In this document: positions 33,871 to 44,651 of the stretch, in pieces
Layout of the letters: each line of letters starts with the position of its first letter
Position numbering within the stretch: the stretch's first letter is position 1
Source: Hybos culiciformis
Lineage: Eukaryota; Arthropoda; Insecta; Diptera; Hybotidae
Length of the DNA: 64,000 nucleotides
NCBI GenBank assembly: GCA_964007475.1
Contig: OZ023273.1
Span: 57,431,834 to 57,495,833 of the forward strand
Direction: 5' to 3'
Notes under the pieces: model-generated
What the model saw: the letters and a program-made list of their open reading frames with translations, nothing else
Databases searched by the model: none
What the model was told of the DNA's origin: nothing
Translations under genes and position numbers: made by a program

Positions 33871-36800
33871 TTGTGCTATGATGTTCTATGTTTCACATAC
33901 CTACTACCACTGCGAGAAAATATTTTATATGGATATAAGCTTAAGTACAAACCTATAAAAAAAACTATCCTCGCTAGTTTATTGCAATAAACAAAAGTCA
34001 TAGTTCTTTCTCAATTTTAAGGCGAAAAAATTTGTCTTTTAAAGCTACCCATTTCAAACTTGTAAATACTATACATTTTAAGAGTTAAATAAGAAGTTTT
34101 TAATTTTAAGTCTCATATATGTGTTAAAAGTAAGCAAAAACACACCTCTGGATAAACTGTTTATGTAGTAAATCAGTAAATTGTAAATCTCATAAGGAAT
34201 CCCAATAAAACTTCACAGATAAATAAATCCTTTAATGATCCTAGATGATTACTTTTTAGATTTAAATTCAGAAACTTTTGTATACGTAAGAATTTTTTTT
34301 CGGCAAAACATAATACTCGTACATACTACAAAAATTAAAGGTGTCTCTACAATTTTTCTAATCCATTTACTTTTCATAAAAGAAAATTTTTATAAAATAT
34401 TTTTTATCAAAATAGGAGATATTAATGATTTCAACCTCTTTGATTTCTTATAGAATCTCTTTCAAATCTCTTATATTCATTTTATTTATATAAGTAACTA
34501 CTAACATTTATGCTAATAATAGCCATAGTTCACATTATTTGGAACCTCAGATGCGCAAAACCAGCATTATATGAGCCGTTCATTGTACAAATCGATTAAC
34601 TCCATTTTTAGAAGAATCTTAAATTTAAGTGTAAAAGCACTTGGTATAGTCATAACTTTTTGTATTTATACAAATTTTCCCAAACATTAAAGGTTAACAC
34701 CTATAAAAGACCATAATTTTTATTTGAATTTATATTATAAAAGGAATTATAAAAATAAATGCACATTATCGCATTTCTCCACTTTTTTTTAAGAAGTTTA
34801 TCGATTTGTGCAAATACCAGGGTTAAAAGTGGTAATTTATTACCAGCGTTATTGATTACAGTAATATTATTCATGAAGTGTAAAATGTAATAAATGCACA
34901 CATTTTTTAACTAAACCAAATTACTGTAAAAAAGAATATTTTTACAAGTTAGAAGTTAGATAGTTAATAAAGATAGTTAATAGAATTTCAACTTAATAAG
35001 GGTTTAATTTTAAGTTCCGCTATTACAAACAATGTTGTAAGATTTAAGAAAGTATGTAAATTTAAAATAAAAATGTATGCATTTACATCAGAAAGATGTG
35101 AAGTCAAAAATACATTTTACATTGTTTTTTTAGTAAATTTACACAATTAATGAGTTTATCTCTTCATTTTACATCCTTATACACGATTTACACAATCCTT
35201 TTTTCACTCCTTTTTGAACAAAAACGTCACAAACGTCACAAACGTCACAAACAAAAAAAAAAAGTAGTTGGCATCAGATAACTTTTGTATGAATAAAAAA
35301 TAGGCTTTTTCTGGTTTTCATGAAAAGGACACGAAAGACACGAAATGTATAAAACGGGTATTATTATTATTATTATTTAAATTAATTCATTTTCATAATT
35401 TTGTGAACTTACGTAATTTGAAATATGTTAGTATAACAAAAAAAGATTGTACTGTTATTATAGTTTTTATAGTGATAAATAAGATAAATAGCATTATTTA
35501 TAGTGTGATAAATGATAAATAACATTTTTCAATCAAACGTTTAAATTTTTTTTTTAATTAAAAACGTAGAACATATATAGGTATTAAAATTTATTTTAGT
35601 TTACATTGTTACTATTCGCATTCTTATATAGTAAAAGTTATATTTATTATTATTTCTTTAAACTATAAAGCTAAAAAGAAAAACTTTGCCAAAACGATGA
35701 AGGAAACTCTGGAAGATACTGAAATTATCTTTTCAACTTTGACAAATATACAGGTATTTATTTAAAGATGTCTTTTACTCACAGGAAAAAAAAAATTAAA
35801 ATGAACAGTAAAAACTCAAATGTTTTAGAATATAATATGTATATATATATATATATGTATATATATCACTCCTCCATAACTTGAGGAGTAATTTATGAAT
35901 AAAAAAAATCAGTATAAATAACGATCCCAAAGAATCTAGATTTCGCTTTACGTTTGTTTGTTTCATATAAGATAGTTCAGTTTGTTGTTTTTTCTTTTAC
36001 AAAATTTTGTTCAAATAAATTAGCTTACTGGCTTAATCAAAAACACTTTTTATTGAAATGGTTTTAATACAAAACTTAATTCAATTCTTATATTTTATAC
36101 TTTGAAGAAAATTTTAGAAATAAGTTTTCTAAACATAGCTAACGCAGAACTCCTTGCACTAACGAAAAAATAATATAAATAATTTGAGTAATTGGAAACC
36201 CTGTAGTAGTTCTAATGTTTATTATGTGCACATGTATATGATTTAAAAAATTCATCGGGAAGCAATAAAACGAAATCAATGTAAAAAATTTATTATACTT
36301 TTATAAAAAATCAAAACTCCTTTGTATCAAAGATTTGTTAAATTTTTTTTAAGGAGTAATAAAATGAAAAATCTACCTATCCATTTATCAAGTGTGTTCC
36401 AAAAAAAAAATTGAACGATAACGTTATATCTCAAGAAAAACAGAATAACTTTTAATCTCTAAGGTGCAATTATTATAAGTATTTGATGTAAGGGTATCAT
36501 TATGTTCAGAATATTTCAATTAAATTAATGTAAAGCTTATACATACGTACCTATATAAAGAAGATTTTTTTTTAAATGTTTTATTAAAAAAATTATTGAG
36601 ATATTTATGTAAATTATGTAAATATTTTTTATGAGGCAAAAAATGTTTTTCATATTAAAATGTTTTGAATATTCAATAAGTTGTTCGTATGACTGTTTAT
36701 CAAAAAAAAAAACATTTAGCATTCATAATATTCATAATATGTTTCAATTCAATATCATTACCTAAATAATTTTAAACTTTTTTTTTAATATTTAGAAATG

Positions 36801-38400
36801 TCATTTTTTAGAGCTGGATGGGAATGTTTCATATCTTTTAATTGGATTCATAAATTCTAAAGTTAGTAACAAACGTACAAACGTACAAACATTCGGTTTA
36901 GATTTTGAAAATAAAGAAATATAATTTTATTTTTTGAACACTGTTCCTGTGTAAATGTCTAAAAATGTACATGCATATGTGTTCAAAAATAAATTGATCA
37001 TAAAGTTTTAACAAAATCTAAACTTGTTCAGATTTTGTCATTAAATTTTCCTCGAGTCATTCAGATACCTCGAGGCATAATTAAATTTCCGAATAAGTTT
37101 TAAACTTTTTATTAAAATAAAATTCATAAAGAATAAAACTAATTTATAAAAAAAAAAAACTAAATTCAACAAAAAAAAAAATATAATAAAAGTATTTCAT
37201 CTAAGCAATAAATACATGTAGGTACATATCTTTTCTAAAGTGTCTGATTTTCCATATTGATATTGGTCTAGAATTAAAATTTTGAGAAATATCTTTTTTT
37301 TTGCTAATTCAATTAATAAGTAAGTTTAAGGCTCTCACACTTCTGCTTTAAAATAGCTTTTAAGTAAAGTTCACCTTCATTGTGGCTGTTTTCTTGATTT
37401 TTCTGTACAAAAAAAATCTAGTCGGATCAAATAACAAATAAGCTCCAGTGAAAAAGATATAAACTAAAAGTTGTCAAAAAAAAAGCAAATACAAATTTTC
37501 AAAACATAACCGAGAAAAAGAAACAAAGAGAAAAAAAAATAAATTGCAAGTGTACATATTTGATTTTAGCAGATTATAAAGAATCCAGAAAGTAACGAAC
37601 GTCTTTGTTTTAGGGAAAAAGGACTAATGATGTTTTGACGGCTTCGTCATCTAATTTGTGGTTTGAAATTAAAATTTGTCGCGTCGCTTCGTAAGTAATG
37701 TCGCTACCTGGTATTTTCTATTTTGACAGTCACAGGACCAGGAGTGATATTTATTTATTTTTATTTATTTGTGTAGCATAGCTGACTTAGTAATGAGAGT
37801 TAAAGTTTAATTAATTTATATTTATTTATACATTATTTTTAGCGATTTAAAATAATAATAAGTTGATTTGAAAATTTTGTGAGATCTTTTAAATAATTTA
37901 ATTTGTAAAATTCTTCACAAGTAAGTTTATACATTACACAAACAATACTTATTTTTTTTTATATTAAATTTTGTTATTTTAAGAAGATCCATCAATTTTA
38001 CATGTCACAATCACAATTCACAAAAGCTGCAAGCCGTCGTCGTAGGTCTTCTTATTTCCATTTCCAAGTCTCGGAGGCATAATATTTTCACAAAAATCCT
38101 GGATTTTACTTTTGGTGGTTTTACAGCCGCACCAAGTTTCAGCTATATTGGTAGGGGTCTCGAGATCTGCAGTATTAATTTTGATATTGTATTTTTATAA
38201 TTTTATTGTTTTTTTTTTTAATTTCAATATTTAACAATAGTCGTAAATAGTATACAAACATAATATTACATTGGTAGATACCTACCTACCTATTTAGTAA
38301 TTCGGATTACGAAAATAGTTTCAGCGTAACGATATGAAGTTCTTTGCTTTTACTTTTATTTTCATTGTTGCGAATATTTTTTCTTTCTTTGATTTTGCAG
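33871..38400. other. Gene-poor AT-rich stretch upstream of the THAP gene
   Basis: Contains three tandem copies of a 9-mer around ACGTCACAA (about 35221-35250) and an (AT)n run near 35838-35868. A GTAAGT donor at 37921 could end a 5' UTR exon spliced to the CAG acceptor at 38400. No coding segment was recognised. Confidence 0.4.
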
Positions 38401-38424
38401 GTCGATAGTAAAATATTGGATAAT

Positions 38425-39375
38425 ATGGATGTAAAAAAAAATATTTTACTAGCGGGAAATAAATGTATTATTCCATCTTGTGGAATGACAAAAAGGAAAA
38501 ATAAAGACTTAAAATTTTTTCGATTTCCACAAAATTCGGATATATTACCTTTTTGGCTATCAGCGAGTAAGTTATTACCTGAGTTGGCGAAGAACAAAAG
38601 AATTTGTAGCAAACACTTCGAGTCTAAATGGTTTGGTAAAAAAAAATTAAAGAAAATGGCCCGGCCCACTTTATTATTAGGTAACGAAATTGATGTTTTC
38701 TCTGAAAATTCAAACGTGGATATGGATATCAGATGTGATTCTTCTATAAGTGATGAAATCGAAGAAACCAAACCATTTAAATGTGTTGAAACGCAACTTC
38801 AATTATTTAGCAGTTCTGATTCATTGTCAACAGAGTTAGATATTACAATAAAAAAAACAAATTCTCCATCATTTCACGTCAATGGCTCTCAAGCTGAGAT
38901 TTCACCGAATGATCCTTTATCTTCACAGTCAGATGAAATAGATATTTCCTCTGATGTTCCTCCACTTCAAGAAAATAATTTAAATGAAGAGAACGATCCG
39001 AATTATTACTATAACAATTGGGTTAAGCAAGGTAAGGCATTGAAAATATACCAACGTCTTTTGAATAAAAAAAATTTGCAAATAAAAAAAATGACATTGC
39101 TGACAAATAACTCTAAAAATATTATAAAAAGACTTCAATCAAAACTTAAAAATAATAGATCAAATACAAAAATAGGTCAAACGAAAAGCCTTCAGCATGA
39201 GATCAATGGTTTGAATTACGTATCCTCCAGTACTAAAATTTTTTGTAATATGCTTTTAAGAAAAAAAAGTAGACCGTATTCTACCGAAGAAAGATCCCTT
39301 GCGCAGAGCGTCAGTTTGATATCGAAGCGAACGTACAATTATTTTAAAAATGTGTTGGAATTTCAATTACCATAA
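38425..39375 (+). CDS. THAP zinc-finger protein, probably P-element/THAP9-like transposase fragment
   Basis: 316 codons from the ATG at 38425; the ORF is open 27 codons further up, but a CAG acceptor at 38398-38400 makes that part probable intron. The N-terminal ~85 residues form a C2CH THAP domain: CIIPSC, a central FW, CSKHF and a closing ARPTL, the family's AVPTIF-like end. A Ser/Asp-rich linker follows, then a basic coiled stretch. A C-terminal YSTEERSLAQSVSLISKRTYNYFKNVLEFQLP region resembles the start of the THAP9/P-element transposase domain. The stop right there removes the catalytic core. Either a truncated transposon or a domesticated THAP gene. Confidence 0.65.
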   Translation: MDVKKNILLAGNKCIIPSCGMTKRKNKDLKFFRFPQNSDILPFWLSASKLLPELAKNKRICSKHFESKWFGKKKLKKMARPTLLLGNEIDVFSENSNVDMDIRCDSSISDEIEETKPFKCVETQLQLFSSSDSLSTELDITIKKTNSPSFHVNGSQAEISPNDPLSSQSDEIDISSDVPPLQENNLNEENDPNYYYNNWVKQGKALKIYQRLLNKKNLQIKKMTLLTNNSKNIIKRLQSKLKNNRSNTKIGQTKSLQHEINGLNYVSSSTKIFCNMLLRKKSRPYSTEERSLAQSVSLISKRTYNYFKNVLEFQLP

Positions 39376-39870
39376 ATTTCTCTTAACATTTGAACGCATA
39401 TTAGGTTTTAAAGATCTCGTGGAAATTATTGACTGATGATTAAAGAAACAGACAAAAACTTTAAATTTGCAAGAGATACAAGGATTTCATGGCGGTAGAA
39501 TTCAACGCAAGAAAAAGTTTATTAAATTTTGGAAGTATTAAAATATATAGAACGGAATGTTGCGATTGCGATATAGTCAAGCACACACATTGTACATCGT
39601 TATTTACAACTGGTAATAAATTTAGGACTTATAATATAAAATAATAATATTGTGATCAAACAAAACTTCATTAATAAAATTTTTAATAAAAAATTTAGTG
39701 TAAAAATGGGAATTTCATTTTTTCTAAATTATTACAATTAGATGATTTTATAAAGGAATTATTTGCAAATTGAGCGGTTTGAATTAATTTAATTAGGTAC
39801 CTATCTTTTGCGATGTGGACCGTTGAATGAACTTGTACAAAATATTCTTTCTTTACTTCTAGTATTTTTT
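39376..39870. other. Region after the THAP ORF
   Basis: Could be 3' UTR or decayed transposase sequence. I could not align it to the transposase catalytic core. AATAAA-like sequences occur near 39670-39690. Confidence 0.35.
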
Positions 39871-40952
39871 GGCGCCGTGACATTTGTCCGCGGGACATTT
39901 GTCCGCGGGACATTTGTCCGCGGGACATTTGTCCGCGATGAAATTTGTATGGAAAACTTCGCGGACAAATGTCATTTTGCAAAATGTCATTTGTCCGCGA
40001 TTGTAAAATGACATTTGTCCGCCGCGGACAAATGTCCCAAAATTAGCGGACAAATGACATTTTGCAAAATGACATTTGTCCGCGATTGAATTTTCTAACT
40101 TTAGCGGACAAATGTCATTTTGCAAAATGTCATTTGTCCGCGATTGATTTTTCGAATTTTTAGCGGACAAATGTCATTTTGCAAAATGTCATTTGTCCGC
40201 GATTGAAAGAAATTTTTAATTTTTAGCGGACAAATGTCATTTTGCAAAATGTCATTTGTCCGCGATTGATTTTTCAGTTTTTTTAGCGGACAAATGTCAT
40301 TTTGCAAAATGTCATTTGTCCGCGATTGATTTTTCAATTTTGGAGATACTGCAGATTCCGTGAACCACTCAGAATCGTCTGAAGCTTGGAAAAGGGAAGA
40401 GGGGTAGAGTCACCCCAAATTGTTCATACATTTTGTATATGCAATTTTTTTTTTGCCCGTCAGCCGCAAATCCCACTGACCAACCACCAGTCCACCCGCC
40501 CGCCCGCCGCCCCCAACCCACTCTCTCGTTGTGCCGATTCTGATTGGTTCACGTCATCTGCACTTTAGCCTAAAATTTTTAGCGGACATATGTCATTTTC
40601 CAAAATGTCATTTGTCCGCGATTGCTTTTTTTAATTTTTAGCGGACAAATGTCATTTTTCAAAATGTCATTTGTCCGCGATTGATTTTTTAAATTTTTAG
40701 CGGACAAATGTCATTTTGCAAAATGTCATTTGTCCGCGATTGATTTTTCATATTTTTAGCGGACAAATGTCATTTTGCAAAATGTCATTTGTCCGCGATT
40801 AATTTTTATCGCGGACAAATGACATTTTGGAAAATGTCATTTGTCCGCGGCGGACAAAAGACATTTTGAATCGCGGACAAATGTCATTTTTATGTCCGCG
40901 ATACAAAAACAAATCGCGGACAAATGTCCCGCGGACAAATGTCCAACCCCCG
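39871..40952. mobile_element. Large palindrome-array element, opposite orientation, upstream of RPC1 pseudogene
   Basis: Same family as 7243-7591 but inverted and about 1.08 kb: starts GGCGCCGTGACATTTGTCCG and ends GGACAAATGTCCAACCCCC. About eight ~60-bp units repeat a near-palindrome of GCGGACAAATGTC, ATTTTGCAAAAT and ATTTGTCCGC plus an AT-rich linker (TTTTTAG / GATTGATTTTTC). Flanks read GTATTTTTT on both sides, an 8-9 bp target duplication different from that of the other copy, so the insertion was independent. A 230-bp foreign repeat splits it. Confidence 0.8.
40343..40575. repeat. GC-rich repeat inside the palindrome array
   Basis: Interrupts the ~60-bp units. Its first ~115 bp (CACTCAGAATCGTCTGAAGC ... 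CATACATTTTGTATATG) resemble 21500-21700. The second half is very C-rich around 40480-40520 (CCACCCGCCCGCCCGCCGCC), the most GC-rich patch noticed in the window. Confidence 0.6.
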
Positions 40953-41249
40953 TATTTTTTACACTTGTGCTGATTGTGCATTTTAATTTTAATTTTTTAA
41001 TAATAAAAGAAAAAATTAAAAAAAAAAACTTAGAAAACAAAAAACAAATTTGTGACAATTAGAAAGATTTAAGTTTAAAAAATAAAAATACCTACCTAAA
41101 AAAAATGTTGTAATAGCACCCTCACAAAAATATCTTAAAATTTACGTGCCTATTTAGCTAGTTTTGTTCATACAAAAACGAAAATTGATACCACCACCGA
41201 TTTGTTTTTGCGATTAACACCAGTGGTATGCCCGTTCTCAATTAATGCA

Positions 41250-41518
41250 TTACAAATTTTATCATTAAAAACCACTAGAATTTGGTCGGCTTACAAGTCA
41301 CGACAGCGACACTTCACATGCAGGCTAATTACACGCAGCAGCGAAAATTTCACATCCTTGTGGAACTGTCTATTTGTATTGCTGATTAAAATTAAATTTA
41401 AAATAAATAATAAGAATAATAAATAGAAAGTGTTGTATAGTTCTTTGAAAAATCCATTCATTCTCATTTCTCATTCTTAATTTACAAAATAAAATAAAAT
41501 AAATCGAATATTTGAAAA
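41250..41518 (+). promoter_or_regulatory. Decayed RPC1 promoter/5' UTR homologue
   Basis: Aligns with 7700-7917 around GGTCGGCTTACAAGTC and up to the start codon (TTTGAAAAATG). It precedes the pseudogene, so activity is not implied. Confidence 0.45.
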
Positions 41519-41581
41519 ATGTCAAAGATGTATTTTAGAGAAACTAAGAACCGTTTTGGATTTAACATCTTGGTACCTACC

Positions 41582-42176
41582 CAGGGTGACCAACATATCT
41601 CTTTTTTAGAGAACATGTTCTCTTTTTCAAGGCAGATCTTTTGTTCACTTCACTTTTTTGATAAATGTTCACTTTTTTAGAGATATCTCTTTTTTAGTCA
41701 CTTTTTTAATGCTTTTTGTCTCTTTTTGTCCTCTTTTTATGTTCTTTCCAAAAAAAATGTAATAAATCAATTATAGGTATAATGGTCAAAAAGGTTTTGT
41801 CTAATGTCAGGCTTTATTTTCAAGGCGTTTAACCGTCCACAAAAAGCGTTATTATCTTGTCAGAAATGGGCTAAATATTTTCGAGAAATAGAAGAAGTCT
41901 CCTATTATTCAGAATTTTTAAAAATTTGTCAATTTTTTTATTCCATTTCTGAGCAAAATGCTAATATAGAAAGAGTTTTTTCATTGATCAATGCTCAGTG
42001 GTCTAAAGAAAGAAACAAGTTGAATATTAAAACTGTCCGAGGTATTTTGCAAGTGGTCTATAATTTTAACGATGTGTCATGTACCCATTTTTTTTAGAAA
42101 TATAAAAGAAAATACAGAGCTTCTCAGCCGGGTGCGAAAAGTTGAGAAATATGATGATGATACATCCGAATCCGAT

Positions 42177-42239
<63 letters not shown>

Positions 42240-42456
42240 TGTATATATATGTATTATGAAATAATAATTAATAAAAAACTTGTACATCTTATAAAAAGGG
42301 CCGTTGCAAATAAATAATTTTGTTATAAAAATGTTTTTTTCTCGATTTTCAGATAAACTATACCTTTTCCAGATAAAGTTTAGGTTTGTTCTCTTATGTT
42401 CTCTTTTTTGATGTCGAAATGTTCTATATTTTTTTAGGTCAGACTTGGTCACCCTG
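41582..42456 (+). mobile_element. hAT transposon remnant with perfect 8-bp target duplication
   Basis: 875 bp, starting CAGGGTGACCAA and ending TTGGTCACCCTG, flanked by TACCTACC on both sides (41574-41581, 42457-42464). The only coding content is the transposase C-terminus (41804-42097) with the hAT dimerisation signature SEQNANIERVFSLINAQWSKER followed by LNIKTVRGILQV; a frameshift in a T-run near 42090 separates the tail (IKENTELLSRVRKV). The catalytic domain is missing, so it is an internally deleted, non-autonomous copy. Confidence 0.9.
42180..42235. repeat. (TA)n microsatellite
   Basis: About 28 uninterrupted TA units inside the hAT remnant. ORFs encoding YIYIYI here are artefacts of it. 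Confidence 0.95.
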
Positions 42457-42464
42457 TACCTACC

Positions 42465-42691
42465 TAGCCTCCTCTATCTCCTCTCCAGAAATAACGCAAA
42501 TCGGATTGAGATTAAAAACAAAAAGGGCGGTACCTTGCCTAAACATATGAAAACTTTGAGGAGCCATATCTACCAACCTAGGCCTTTGCGACAAAAATCA
42601 TTTTGGATTTGGAGGTTTGGGCACCGCCTCTACCTCTTCAAGTTTCAGTCCAATCGTGATTGAAGGTACACGTAAACTGCAGTTTAGCCAA
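42465..42691. other. Unassigned sequence within the RPC1 pseudogene
   Basis: Replaces RPC1 exon 2 and most of exon 3. Less AT-rich than its surroundings but without a recognisable family or TIRs. Confidence 0.4.
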
Positions 42692-44651
42692 CATTTGCAT
42701 AAAGCCATCAGTTGTATCAGAGACTGAAGCTAGAACGTAAGTTTTAAAATTATTTGATATAGGTATACGGTATAGGTACTTACCTACCTTCCTACTTATT
42801 GATTCAATAATTTCAATTTCAGTACAATGAAACAAAGTGAAATTTTGTAAATCAATGATGTAATAATGAAAAATATTAATAGAAGTAGCAAAATTGAATT
42901 AATTCAAGAAGATTGGGATTTTTTACAACTTCATTGTGCTCTTTATTTTATTAGCGTGCTGTCTGGAACTCATCTTAACACGACGTGAGATATTGTTCAA
43001 CGACTGAAAGGCAAGCAACGTTGCTTTCGCGGAAATTTATCTGGAAAACGTGCTTTCTGGTCGAACAGTTCCCAGATCCAAATTTGATGAGTAGGTGATC
43101 CTGAAAGAGTTGCAAAGATCTTAATATATACATAAAGGGTTAATCCTGCCAACTTGCAAAGAATGAAATTATTTTTGCGAAATTGCATAAATAAACATCC
43201 TGGAGCAAATTATGTTCAACAAAGGGGAAGTACTTTTAAAAAATATCTGGCATACGGAAATGATATTGCTGAGCGTCACATGACTGACGGAGATATAGTA
43301 TTATTTAATCGTGAGCCAAGCTTACATAAGCTTAGTATAATGTCACATCAAGTTAAAGTTCAACCGCAACGCACATTTCGTTTTAATGAGTGTGTGATGA
43401 AATAAATTTACATTTGCCACAAACTGAAGAAGCCTTTGGCTGAAGCTTTTGATGGACAATAAAACTTCAGAAAATAGTGAAATTTTGATTGCAGCAACAC
43501 AAGATTTTATTACAAGTGTTTATTTATTAATTTAAAGAGATGAATTTTTAACAAAAGAAAAGGGCAATGTAATTGGCTTCATGTATGTAATCTGAAACAT
43601 TATACATTATATTCAATAAAACCTAGGCGATTATGCTCCAGGATTTTGAGACCAAGTAAACAATGTACAGTTAAAGCTAATTTTTCTACAAAGGCTATAA
43701 ACTACACAAACAAAATGGATATGTATTAAGGACTCCTGTTAGTATACTCTGAATATATAGTATTTGTTCGTAGTGTAGAAATAATTTTTTTATTGTTTTT
43801 TTATTTTTAGGGGTATACTTAATACCTCGTATATCACCTCGAGCGTCAATACAAAAAGTCACTCTGGGATCTGAATGTGGAATTATGTTTACTATGTTTT
43901 ATGGAGGAATTACAGGAATGTACGCAACTAAAGCCATTTTGCACTTAGCAAGAGTAAGTTCAGAAAAAAGTTGTAAAACTATTTTTAAATTTACCGATAT
44001 ATAACATTAAATTATTATTATAATTAATTTTTGAAAAATTACCATATTTAAAAGAACTTAAAATTTCATTTAAAACCAGTTAAGGCTCCAGTCATTGAGC
44101 ACTTGATAGTTATTAATCATTTATTTATTATATAATTTTTTTTATAACTTATTACTATTAGTACACTACTTATTATTATTTTATACCAACTATTACTATT
44201 ATTTAATTTCTTTTTGTTATTATTATTATTTATAATTATTGGTACTTAATTTAAAGTTTTGAGTATGAAAAGAAAGTAAAGTAAAATAGTTGGCAATATT
44301 ATGAAATATGTGAGTTAGTTTTCCATTTTTATTGAATTTAATTTCAGAACAAAATTAACACAAAAAAAATTAATAAGAATATTTACTAAATGTTTTTTAT
44401 TGCTTAGCTTATACTTGTTAAAACTATAATAATAAATACAATCAATAGTTATTTATTCTATTTGATAATTTTTAGTTTTTCTTATTTTATAATTTTATTT
44501 TGTTCTTTCAAATAATCTGTCCAAATAATTACAAGACTTTAAATGAAATTTGCGACAGATTTGAGATCAGAATGGGATTGCAATGCTTGATGAAAGACTT
44601 TACAATTAAACTCAGTTTTTTTAAATTTCACTTAGAAAGTTTTTGAAATTC

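Larger units (their letters stand above)
41519..43953 (+). pseudogene. RPC1 pseudogene, exons 1 and 3 (end) to 5
   Basis: Decayed paralogue of POLR3A. Exon 1 (41519 to ~41560) starts MSKMYFRET; exon 2 and most of exon 3 are gone; the exon 3 end is at ~42692-42736, exon 4 at 42823-43737 and exon 5 at 43811-43953, with splice sites largely kept. Exon 4 has an early stop (EIL then TAA), several indels, and a deletion of about 31 bp that removes most of the NADFDGD metal-binding motif right after FRFNEC. A remaining 84-codon piece (43154-43405) is still RPC1-like. A hAT element sits in the intron 1 position. Intron 5 holds protease 1 (44652-46541) and the gene resumes at 48459. Confidence 0.93.

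Noticed and set aside
33648..33881. 77-codon ORF
   Set aside because: It is almost entirely N.
40386..40568. Proline-rich 60-codon ORF
   Set aside because: Read from the C-rich part of an inserted repeat; no domain and no second copy of that part.
39871..40952. Regular ~60-bp repeats resembling a CRISPR array
   Set aside because: The spacers are near-identical AT linkers, the repeats are long palindromes, the host is eukaryotic, and target duplications flank the array.
42066..42452. ORFs with YIYIYI runs
   Set aside because: Translation of the (TA)n microsatellite inside the hAT remnant; only the short IKENTELLSRVRKV tail is transposase-derived.
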